DNA of 10,543 nt from an uncultured bacterium. GTDB taxonomy: Bacteria; Cyanobacteriota; Vampirovibrionia; Gastranaerophilales; Gastranaerophilaceae. The position numbers and the translations under genes are program-made. The notes below the pieces were generated by a model. The model was not told where the DNA came from, did no database searches, and saw only the letters and a list, made by a program, of their open reading frames with translations. This document shows, piece by piece, positions 1 through 6,495 of the stretch (its first letter is position 1; the number at the start of each line of letters is the position of its first letter). Where the stretch lies: the NCBI GenBank assembly GCA_902803265.1, contig CADCPD010000157.1, forward strand, positions 1 through 10,543, written 5' to 3'.

Positions 1-31
1 ATTTAAGAACCATTTTTTATGGAGGAAAAAC

Positions 32-889
32 ATGATAGAAGAAGTTGAAAGCATAACTGCGAAATTATGCTCATTTGCAAGAGCAAATCATTCAATATGC
101 AAAGGTAACAAAATTTTTGATGATTTTTTAGCGTTTGAGCTTATGGGAGAAAAAGAATATAAAGAAACGGAAAAAATGATTAAAAAAAACTTTACAACGA
201 CTCCGACAAATTTTTTAAATGAATATATTTGTCCTGTTGTATTGCCGAGAATTGCTTATACGGAAAGTAAATTATGTGAATTTTTAAATAAATACAAAAA
301 TATTCAGTATGTTATTTTAGGTGCAGGAATGGATACTTTTTCTTTCAGAAACCAAAATAAAAATATTGAAATATTTGAACTTGATCATCCTCTAACTCAA
401 AAATATAAGTTGAAAAGAATTTATAAAGCAGGATTTAAAATTCCTTCAAATGTTTATTTTGTTCCTATAAATTTTGAAAAGGAAAATATAAAAGATGTTT
501 TATATGCATCAGGTTTTGATTTTGGAAAACCTGCATTTTTTAGTTTTTTGGGTGTGACTTATTATTTAAATTTAAAATCTTTTGAAAATACGATTTCAAA
601 TATTTCGGATATGACATGTAATATATCTGAATTTGTATTTGATTACCCTGAAAAGATTTTTGAAAATAAAAAAACAAAACATCTTTCGGCAATAACATCA
701 TCAATAGGAGAACCTATGAAAGAAAGTTTTGAATTTCATAAAATTGTAGAAATTTTTAAAAACTATGGATTTAAAATTCAAAATCATTTTTCTCCGGATG
801 ATATTCAAAAAAAATATTTAAAAGCTTCAACTAAATTAAAAGCTTATGAAAATATACACTTTATAACAGCATTAAAGGAGAAAATATAA
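32..889 (+). CDS. SAM-dependent methyltransferase, LCMT/TIGR00027 (Ppm1-like) family
   Basis: This 285-residue cytoplasmic protein is a predicted class I SAM-dependent O-methyltransferase of the leucine carboxyl methyltransferase family. The SAM-binding motif is VILGAGMDTFSFR (residues 94-106), the signature form of this family. It is followed by the acidic motif ELDHP (116-120), PINFEKENIKDVL (145-157) and FSFLGVTYYL (170-179), which corresponds to the usual WEGVTMYL. The N-terminal segment around FDDFLAFELM also fits, and the length is typical. The substrate cannot be read from sequence; members methylate carboxyl or hydroxyl groups of proteins, polyketides or small molecules. The start is supported by GGAGG at 21-25. 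The stop shares one base with the next start (TAATG). It heads, within this window, an operon with mccB- and mccA-like genes, so its S-adenosylhomocysteine product could feed homocysteine to them (inference). The family call is firm; the function is open. Confidence 0.85.
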   Translation: MIEEVESITAKLCSFARANHSICKGNKIFDDFLAFELMGEKEYKETEKMIKKNFTTTPTNFLNEYICPVVLPRIAYTESKLCEFLNKYKNIQYVILGAGMDTFSFRNQNKNIEIFELDHPLTQKYKLKRIYKAGFKIPSNVYFVPINFEKENIKDVLYASGFDFGKPAFFSFLGVTYYLNLKSFENTISNISDMTCNISEFVFDYPEKIFENKKTKHLSAITSSIGEPMKESFEFHKIVEIFKNYGFKIQNHFSPDDIQKKYLKASTKLKAYENIHFITALKEKI

Positions 890-2028
890 TGACAAATTTT
901 GAAACGGTTTTAATACATGGCGGTAAATCAATTGATGAAAAAACAGGTGCGGTAAATGTTCCTATTTACCAGACATCAACATATAAACAGGATGAACTTG
1001 GTAAACATAGAGGTTATGAGTATTCAAGAACGGGTAATCCCACAAGAGAGGCTTTGGAAAACCTTATTGCCGAACTTGAAAACGGAAAATACGGCTTTGC
1101 TTTTGCATCAGGCTTGGCTGCAATTACTACTGTGTTATCGTTGTTTAAATCAGGTGATAATATTGTAATTTCAAATAATGTTTATGGTGGAACTTTTAGA
1201 TTGTTAAATCAGGTATTTAACAATTTTGGTATAACATTTACCATTGCAGAAAATGAAGATTATGAAAAATCTCTTACTGAAAATACAAAGGCAATTTTGA
1301 TAGAGAGTCCGGCAAATCCATTATTAACAATTACTGATATTAAAGCTGTTTCAAATATTGCACATAAACATAATATTCTGTCCATCGTAGATAATACATT
1401 TATGACACCGTATCTTCAACGACCGCTTGATTTAGGTGCGGATATTGTTATTCACAGTGCGACCAAATATTTGGGTGGGCATTGTGATTTAATTGCAGGG
1501 CTTGTCGTTACCAAGGACAAAAAATTGGCTGAGAAAATTGGTTTCCTTCAAAATTCAATAGGTGCGATATTAGAACCGTTTGATTCATATCTTTTAATTA
1601 GAGGGATAAAAACTTTAGCTGTAAGAATGGACAGAATTACAGACAATGCTCAATATGCAGCAGAGTTTTTACAAAAACATAAAGCTGTTAAAAATATTTA
1701 TTATCCGACTTTAACAACATCAAAAGATTATGACACACATATTAAACAATCTAAAAATGGCGGTGGAATGATTTCTTTTGAATTAAAAGAAAATTATGAT
1801 ATAAACAAATTCTTTTCTTCACTTAATTTAGTAATGCTTGCAGAAAGTCTTGGCGGTGTTGAATCTTTGGTTTGTCATCCTGCAAGTATGACTCATGCTT
1901 CTATACCTGCTGAAATAAGAGAAAAAATAGGAATAACGGATAATTTAATAAGGCTTTCAATAGGTATTGAAAATAAAGAAGATATTATAAATGATTTAGA
2001 ACAAGCAATAAGAAAGGCGGAAAGATAA
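889..2028 (+). CDS. mccB: Cystathionine gamma-lyase-like PLP enzyme (MccB type)
   Basis: This 379-residue fold-type I PLP enzyme belongs to the Cys/Met metabolism family. Visible landmarks are YSRTGNPTR (45-53), SGLAA (74-78) in the cofactor phosphate loop, NVYGGT (97-102), ESPANPLL (139-146), VDNTF (167-171) with Asp168 expected at the pyridine nitrogen, and SATKYLGGH (190-198) with Lys193 as the Schiff-base lysine. The N-terminus (HGGKSIDEKTGAVNVPIYQ) closely resembles Bacillus subtilis MccB as I remember it. Expected reaction: cystathionine to cysteine, 2-oxobutyrate and ammonia, with possible homocysteine gamma-lyase activity. Sequence alone does not exclude cystathionine gamma-synthase (MetB); the adjacent mccA-like gene favours the lyase. 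AAAGGAG at 874-880 precedes the start, which overlaps the methyltransferase stop by one base, implying translational coupling. Confidence 0.85.
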   Translation: MTNFETVLIHGGKSIDEKTGAVNVPIYQTSTYKQDELGKHRGYEYSRTGNPTREALENLIAELENGKYGFAFASGLAAITTVLSLFKSGDNIVISNNVYGGTFRLLNQVFNNFGITFTIAENEDYEKSLTENTKAILIESPANPLLTITDIKAVSNIAHKHNILSIVDNTFMTPYLQRPLDLGADIVIHSATKYLGGHCDLIAGLVVTKDKKLAEKIGFLQNSIGAILEPFDSYLLIRGIKTLAVRMDRITDNAQYAAEFLQKHKAVKNIYYPTLTTSKDYDTHIKQSKNGGGMISFELKENYDINKFFSSLNLVMLAESLGGVESLVCHPASMTHASIPAEIREKIGITDNLIRLSIGIENKEDIINDLEQAIRKAER

Positions 2029-2939
2029 TGTTATATAACTCTATGAAAGATTTGGTAGGAAATACTCCGATAGTAAAATTAAATAATATAGATATCAAAA
2101 GTAATGCAAATTTATATGCTAAATTAGAGCTTTATAATCCATCAGGTTCTTTAAAAGACAGAACAGGTAAATATATGCTGGAAGATGCTGAAAGAAAAGG
2201 TTTATTAAAAAAAGGCGGAACAATTGTTGAAGCAACCGCTGGCAATACAGGTCTTGGAATTATTTTTGCAGCGTTAAATAAAGGATACAGAATAATTTTT
2301 GTTGTACCTACAAAATTTTCAGAAGAAAAACAAACCCTTATGAGGGCTTTAGGTGCAGAAATTATTAATACAAAAAGAGAAGATGGAATGTTAGGTGCTG
2401 CAAAAAAGGCAGAAGAAATAAGAAATTCCATAAAAGGTGCAATATCTTTAGAACAGTTTAAAAATCAGGCAAATCCACTTGCTCATTATGAAACAACAGG
2501 AAAAGAAATATGGAACGATATGAATGGTAAAATTGATTATCTTGTTGCAGGTGCTGGTTCCGGAGGTACGTTTACCGGTATAATGAGATATTTAAAAGAA
2601 AAAAATCCAAATATTAAAGGGGTTCTTGCCGATCCTGTAGGTTCAACGATGGGTGGCGGTGAACACGGTGATTATGATATTGAGGGAATTGGAAATGATT
2701 TTATAGCTGATACAATGGATATGTCGCTTGTTGATATTGTTATAAAAATGACAGATACGGAAGCTTTTGAAAATTCTAGAGAACTTGCAAGAAAAGAGGG
2801 CATTTTTGCCGGTTCAAGTTCAGGAGCAGTTTTAGTTGCAGGGAAGAAATTAATTGAACAATATAATGTAAAAGGTAATATTGTTCTTGTATTCCCTGAC
2901 AGGGGCGACAGATATTTTTCAAAAGGATTATACAAATAA
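2028..2939 (+). CDS. mccA: Cysteine synthase family PLP enzyme, MccA-like (O-acetylserine-dependent cystathionine beta-synthase)
   Basis: This 303-residue fold-type II PLP enzyme belongs to the CysK/CBS family. Key sites are the N-terminal VGNTPIVKL (10-18), NPSGSLKDR (37-45) with Lys43 as the PLP lysine, the substrate loop EATAGNTG (68-75), the cofactor phosphate loop GAGSGGTFTG (175-184) and GSSSGA (262-267) near the C-terminus. There is no C-terminal CBS-pair extension, so it matches short bacterial enzymes. The substrate loop has Ala71 where E. coli CysK has serine (TSGNTG), which may mark a substrate preference other than plain O-acetylserine sulfhydrylation. Next to an mccB-like gene, the likely role is condensing homocysteine with activated serine to cystathionine, the first step of reverse transsulfuration (inference). 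Plain cysteine synthase is the alternative. The start overlaps the mccB stop by one base (TAATG), with AGGCGG at 2015-2020 as its ribosome-binding site. Confidence 0.8.
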   Translation: MLYNSMKDLVGNTPIVKLNNIDIKSNANLYAKLELYNPSGSLKDRTGKYMLEDAERKGLLKKGGTIVEATAGNTGLGIIFAALNKGYRIIFVVPTKFSEEKQTLMRALGAEIINTKREDGMLGAAKKAEEIRNSIKGAISLEQFKNQANPLAHYETTGKEIWNDMNGKIDYLVAGAGSGGTFTGIMRYLKEKNPNIKGVLADPVGSTMGGGEHGDYDIEGIGNDFIADTMDMSLVDIVIKMTDTEAFENSRELARKEGIFAGSSSGAVLVAGKKLIEQYNVKGNIVLVFPDRGDRYFSKGLYK

Positions 2940-2952
2940 GGAAGTTTAAAAT

Positions 2953-3567
2953 ATGAAAAAGATATTATGTTATGGTGATTCTAATACTTACGGTTTTAAT
3001 CCGATTGATTTTTCAATGTTTGATGAGAATACCAGATGGACTGCACTGTTAAAGAAAAATTTAATAAATGATTACGAAGTTATTGAAGAAGGAATGTGTG
3101 ACAGAACGGGTTTTGTTAATAATCCAAAAGGCTTTTTATACTCTGCTCAAAGACATTTTCCAAAATTTATTTCTAAAACCAAAAATATTGATATTTTAAT
3201 TTTGGCAATAGGAACAAATGATTTACAAACTCAATATGATATAAGTTTTAGTTTAATTGAAAAAGGTTTGGAAAATTTAATTGAAGCCGCTCAAGATAAA
3301 GCAAAAGAGATAATACTTATACCGCCTGTAATTTTAAGCGAAACTATTTTTAACGGTTATTTTAAAGACCAGTTTGATGAAATAAGTATAACAAAATCTA
3401 AAAAAGTAGTTAAAGCATATAAAAAATTAGCAAAAATTTATAATTGTAAAATCTTTGATATAAATGATTTTACTGCTCCTTCAGATATTGACGGTCTGCA
3501 CTATGATGAAACTTCCCATAAGCTTATTGCAGAAAAATTAACAGAGTTTATAAATAATTTAACATAA
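2953..3567 (+). CDS. SGNH/GDSL-family hydrolase (arylesterase-like)
   Basis: This 204-residue protein is a predicted serine esterase of the SGNH superfamily. Block I is CYGDSNTYG (6-14) with nucleophile Ser10. A block II glycine is likely in the EGMCDRTG region (46-53). Block III is GTNDL (87-91) with Asn89 for the oxyanion hole. Block V is DIDGLH (178-183), giving the Asp180-x-x-His183 pair. The whole catalytic set is present and the length is normal for single-domain members. No signal peptide is visible, so it should act in the cytoplasm. It lies 13 nt after mccA with AAGGAAG at 2938-2944 as a ribosome-binding site, so it is co-transcribed with the sulfur amino-acid genes. The substrate is unknown; an O-acyl amino acid or a methyl ester made by the first gene are speculative options. 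Confidence 0.85.
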   Translation: MKKILCYGDSNTYGFNPIDFSMFDENTRWTALLKKNLINDYEVIEEGMCDRTGFVNNPKGFLYSAQRHFPKFISKTKNIDILILAIGTNDLQTQYDISFSLIEKGLENLIEAAQDKAKEIILIPPVILSETIFNGYFKDQFDEISITKSKKVVKAYKKLAKIYNCKIFDINDFTAPSDIDGLHYDETSHKLIAEKLTEFINNLT

Positions 3568-3580
3568 ATCGGAGAAAATA

Positions 3581-4918
3581 ATGAATAAAACTCATACAGA
3601 AGAACATGATAACAAACATATTCAATGGCGAGGAGCTTCAGTTAAAGCACTTATTCCGTTTGTTGTTTTTGTAATATTTTATTTTGGTTTTTCATTATGG
3701 ACAAGAGATTTTTCAAAAGTGCCGATGACGGTTGCTTTTATAATGTCTTCAGCAGCAGCTTTGATGTTAAATCATAAAGAAAAACTCGGTAAAAAAGTAG
3801 AAATATTTGCGCTCGGCATGGGAAATAAAGACATAATGATAATGTGTCTGATTTTTATTCTTGCAGGTGCATTCGCAGCTACGGCTCAATGTGTCGGCGG
3901 CGTTGAATCTGCGGTAAATATTACACAGCACTTTATACCTTCAAGATTTATGGTATTGGGATTATTTGTTATTTCATCATTAATATCATTATCAATAGGT
4001 ACTTCTTGCGGTACTATTGCTGCTATTGTTCCTATTGCTGTTTCAATTTCCCAGAATTTTGGAATAAGTCCTTCTCTGGTTCTTGGCGCAACTGTTGGTG
4101 GTGCTATGTTCGGGGATAATATGTCTTTAATTTCCGATACAAAAATTGCCGCCAGCCGTACTCAAAATGTTGAAATCAGAGATGAAATGCTTTACAACCT
4201 TAAAATTATTACTATTCCTGCAATTTTGTGTATATTGTTGTATTTGCTTCCTGTTTTTTCATTTGTTGGTTCTGTTCAAGTTGTTGGGGAACTAACGGTT
4301 GATAATTACATAAAAGTTATACCTTATATCCTGTTACTTATTTTTGGTGTTTTAGGGACAAACGTAATGTTGTTGTTGTTTTTGGGAATTATTTTAAATA
4401 CAATAATCGGCATACATTATGGTGCATTTGATATATTTGGTGCCTTTGGATGTATAGGCGACGGAACATCTAATATGGCCTCAACTATAATTGTTGCCTT
4501 GCTTGCAGGAGGGCTTTTACAGCTTGTTAAATATAATGGCGGTATTGCTTATATTCTAAAAGAGGCAGGACGCTGGATAACAAGTAAAAGAACATGTGAA
4601 ATAGTAATATGTTTGTTAGTTGGTATAATTGATTTATTTACGGCAAATAACACTGTTGCAATTATAACAACTGGCTCAATAGCAAAAGCATTGTCAGAAA
4701 AATATAATGTTAATCCTATAAGAACGGCAAGTTTATTGGATACAATGTCTTGTGCTGTACAGGGAGTGATTCCTTACGGTGCACAGATTTTAATAGCTAC
4801 AAGTCTTGCTGTATCAATATCCGCAACATCATTTACTGTGATGAAAGGTTTGTTTTACCCGTTATTGATGTTTTTGGGAATAATTTTATCAGTTATTACA
4901 ATAAAAAATGAAAATTAA
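3581..4918 (+). CDS. NhaC-family Na+/H+ antiporter-like membrane transporter
   Basis: This 445-residue inner-membrane protein has roughly 10-12 hydrophobic segments, beginning with PFVVFVIFYFGFSLW (26-40). The family signature is the helix-hairpin region with GTSCGT (140-145) and GGAMFGDNMSLISDTKIAA (173-191), matching the GDNLSPISDT element of NhaC-type carriers; Asp179 and Asp186 are the candidate ion-binding acids. A second half carries DTMSCAVQGVIPYGAQ. The short cytoplasmic N-terminus contains three histidines (H5, H9, H13). NhaC relatives include sodium/proton antiporters, the malate-lactate carrier MleN and the amino-acid transporters assigned as MetT and TyrT. As the last gene of an mccBA-type operon, starting 13 nt after the esterase with GGAG at 3571-3574, uptake of methionine or another sulfur amino acid is a reasonable inference but is not shown. 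Confidence 0.85.
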   Translation: MNKTHTEEHDNKHIQWRGASVKALIPFVVFVIFYFGFSLWTRDFSKVPMTVAFIMSSAAALMLNHKEKLGKKVEIFALGMGNKDIMIMCLIFILAGAFAATAQCVGGVESAVNITQHFIPSRFMVLGLFVISSLISLSIGTSCGTIAAIVPIAVSISQNFGISPSLVLGATVGGAMFGDNMSLISDTKIAASRTQNVEIRDEMLYNLKIITIPAILCILLYLLPVFSFVGSVQVVGELTVDNYIKVIPYILLLIFGVLGTNVMLLLFLGIILNTIIGIHYGAFDIFGAFGCIGDGTSNMASTIIVALLAGGLLQLVKYNGGIAYILKEAGRWITSKRTCEIVICLLVGIIDLFTANNTVAIITTGSIAKALSEKYNVNPIRTASLLDTMSCAVQGVIPYGAQILIATSLAVSISATSFTVMKGLFYPLLMFLGIILSVITIKNEN

Positions 4919-4924
4919 ATTCAG

Positions 4925-4967
4925 AATAAAGCAAAAATGAGCCATTTTGGCTCATTTTTGCTTTATT
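4925..4967. terminator. Bidirectional intrinsic terminator between convergent genes
   Basis: A perfect 19-bp inverted repeat (4925-4943 pairs with 4949-4967) with a 5-nt loop ATTTT. The upper stem is GAGCC/GGCTC flanked by A5 on the left and T5 on the right, so a U-run follows the GC-rich core on either strand. It sits 6 nt after the transporter stop and 15 nt from the end of the converging minus-strand gene, which is where a shared terminator is expected. Confidence 0.93.
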
Positions 4968-4982
4968 GGTTTTGTGTATTTA

Positions 4983-5792
4983 TTATTTTATAGGATGTTT
5001 TACTCTGTCTGAATTATCCCATAAATAACTATAATCTGTTTTTATAGGTAATACAGGGGCTTTTTTATCTTTTACTTTCCCTCCTACTTCTGCTGTAACG
5101 TCTTTTGCGGTCATTTTAGTATTTATTATATTTACATCACCCTTTACTGATTTCAATGCAGGCATTTTTTCTATTGGGGTATTTTGTAAATCTAAATTCC
5201 CTTTTACAGTTTCTAATGCAGGTAGTTCTCTTACTCTTGTATTTGATAATTGAGCCATAGCTCCTATAGTTTTTAAATTTGGTAATTCTTCAATCAATGA
5301 ATTGTTAAATTGAGCAACAGAATTTACTTCTTTTAAATTTTTCATTGATTTAACTTTTGTAAATGATATATCAAGTTTTCCTCCAACTTTTTCAAGAGAA
5401 TCAATTGAAGTTAATGATGTTTTTTGAAAATTAGCATCTCCTTTAATTTCTTTTACATTTTCCATTAATTTTGATTCATCATAACCTAAATCTTTAAAAG
5501 TAACAGTGTTACCAGGTTGTTTATAATGAGATAGTGATAATTTACCATTATCATCCTTTTCTGTTTCAATACCTAATGCGTTGAATATTTCTGCTGTTTC
5601 TGTTTTTCCTTCAACTTTATTTTTTAAATTTGATAATTCAGCTTCATGCATTTTTTTATTTTGTTGAGCTGCATATTTAACATTACTGTCAACTCTATCT
5701 TGATCCATTTCACTTAAATAAGCATAATTATGTGGTTGTGTTTTTGTTTGCACAGCACTAATATTTGAAATACTAACTTTTCCTACTTCCAT
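4983..5792 (-). CDS. Orphan protein with six 20-residue leucine-rich-like repeats
   Basis: I do not recognise this 269-residue protein as a named family. It has no signal peptide or membrane segment. Residues 1-60 are polar and probably helical (MDQDRVDSNVKYAAQQNKK), and 61-115 form a short linker region. Residues 116-235 are six successive 20-residue units in exact register with the consensus V-x-G-x-L-D-I-x-N-T-x-I-x-x-L-P-x-L-K-x. The tail (236-269) is basic and ends near YSYLWDN. The repeat length and pattern resemble short bacterial LRR units such as those in YopM/IpaH proteins, or L-domain-like ladders, suggesting a right-handed solenoid used for binding. The start has AAAAGGAG (complement of 5799-5806) six bases upstream. 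It is a single gene, convergent with the transporter, with its own leader that carries a 17-bp palindrome. Function unknown. Confidence 0.85.
   Translation of the reverse strand: MEVGKVSISNISAVQTKTQPHNYAYLSEMDQDRVDSNVKYAAQQNKKMHEAELSNLKNKVEGKTETAEIFNALGIETEKDDNGKLSLSHYKQPGNTVTFKDLGYDESKLMENVKEIKGDANFQKTSLTSIDSLEKVGGKLDISFTKVKSMKNLKEVNSVAQFNNSLIEELPNLKTIGAMAQLSNTRVRELPALETVKGNLDLQNTPIEKMPALKSVKGDVNIINTKMTAKDVTAEVGGKVKDKKAPVLPIKTDYSYLWDNSDRVKHPIK
5088..5447 (-). repeat. Tandem 60-nt coding repeat (six 20-residue LRR-like units)
   Basis: Residues 116-135, 136-155, 156-175, 176-195, 196-215 and 216-235 of the minus-strand protein align without gaps. Conserved positions are the opening V/I, G3, hydrophobics at 5 and 7, N9-T10 in the later units, a hydrophobic at 12, and L/M-P at 15-16 followed by L18-K19. 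The first and last units are the most divergent, as expected for capping units. Nucleotide identity between units is visibly lower than protein-pattern conservation, so this is an old, selected solenoid rather than a recent DNA duplication. Confidence 0.8.
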
Positions 5793-5816
5793 TTGGGGCT
5801 CCTTTTATGATTTACA

Positions 5817-5833
5817 TCATACTTGAAGTATGA
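5817..5833. promoter_or_regulatory. 17-bp palindrome upstream of the LRR-like gene (candidate operator)
   Basis: TCATACTTGAAGTATGA is a perfect inverted repeat of 8-bp arms around one central base. It lies 25-41 nt upstream of the start codon of the minus-strand repeat protein. Size and symmetry suit a dimeric repressor site. A weak promoter candidate for the same gene is TTGCCA (complement of 5890-5895) with TTTAAA 17 bp downstream (complement of 5867-5872), which would place the palindrome in the 5' leader. Confidence 0.4.
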
Positions 5834-5952
5834 ACATATTTTTATTTGCTACTTGCAACGTTAATTTTTAAAAATTCTATTACAAACTATGGCAAAACTC
5901 AATAATATCAGTAAAATTTAATTTATATATCTTAATATTATTGTGAAAGTCT

Positions 5953-6495
5953 TTAATAAAAACTTTTAACTGCAAGTAAAATTAGTAAAGCGGCGGCGAA
6001 GAATTTTAAAACTCTCACAGGGAAGTTTTTTAAAACATTTCCGAACCAAAATCCTGCCATAGAATTTACAAATGTAATCAGCGCAATGATAATTGCAGGT
6101 TTAAATATGCTTGCTTTAGTCAAAGCAATACCGACTCCTGCTGCAAGGGCATCTATGCTTGTCGCAACAGCAACGGCAAATAAACATTTTAAATCAAGAC
6201 ATTTTTGGGTTTCTTCACATTCGTTTTTTATCGCATCTTTTATAAAATTTAAACCTAATAATAAAAATATCGTGAAAATTATCCATTTTGAAAACGGTTC
6301 CAGTTTATCGACAAATGATGTCAGTGCAAAATATCCGATTATCGGCATTAAACCCTGAAAAACTCCGCAAAATCCCGCTAGGTTCAGTGAATTTTTAACC
6401 CTTTTTTCTCTAAAACACATTCCGTAAGCAAAAGATACGGCACACGCATCAACCGACAGAGCAAAAGATAAAACAAATATATCAATTAAATTCAA
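5953..6495 (-). CDS. mntP: MntP-family manganese efflux pump, TTG start
   Basis: This 180-residue inner-membrane protein exports Mn2+. It has about six membrane segments arranged as two related halves. The family motifs are SFALSVDACAVS (10-21) with Asp16, GVFQGLMPIIGY (44-55) and ATSIDALAAG (111-120) with Asp115; these acids correspond to residues needed for export in E. coli MntP. A hydrophilic loop at 87-104 carries several cysteines. The start is TTG at 6493-6495: an in-frame TGA lies two codons upstream, AGAGGTG (complement of 6500-6506) is correctly placed, and the resulting N-terminus matches the family. The start lies inside the DUF4127 gene, overlapping it by 14 nt, so translation is probably coupled. 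No yybP-ykoY manganese riboswitch is visible in front of this unit, so any Mn response must come from elsewhere. Confidence 0.9.
   Translation of the reverse strand: MNLIDIFVLSFALSVDACAVSFAYGMCFREKRVKNSLNLAGFCGVFQGLMPIIGYFALTSFVDKLEPFSKWIIFTIFLLLGLNFIKDAIKNECEETQKCLDLKCLFAVAVATSIDALAAGVGIALTKASIFKPAIIIALITFVNSMAGFWFGNVLKNFPVRVLKFFAAALLILLAVKSFY

Noticed and set aside
1..31. SAM riboswitch or T-box upstream of the sulfur operon
   Set aside because: Only 31 bases precede the first gene and they hold just a ribosome-binding site; the leader, if any, is outside the window.
2132..2935. Minus-strand open frames inside the mccA-like gene
   Set aside because: Antisense shadows of a well-conserved gene: no ribosome-binding site, and residue composition typical of antisense reading. 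The same applies to open frames at 956-1168, 6086-6358, 9023-9214 and 10197-10382.
5901..5942. AATAATAT/ATATTATT inverted repeat as terminator for mntP
   Set aside because: The 8-bp stem is entirely A-T with a 26-nt loop; in this A+T-rich spacer it is likely chance and too weak to terminate.
5793..5952. Hidden small gene in the 160-bp gap between mntP and the LRR-like gene
   Set aside because: No open frame with a plausible start and ribosome-binding site; only the palindrome and a weak promoter candidate are visible.
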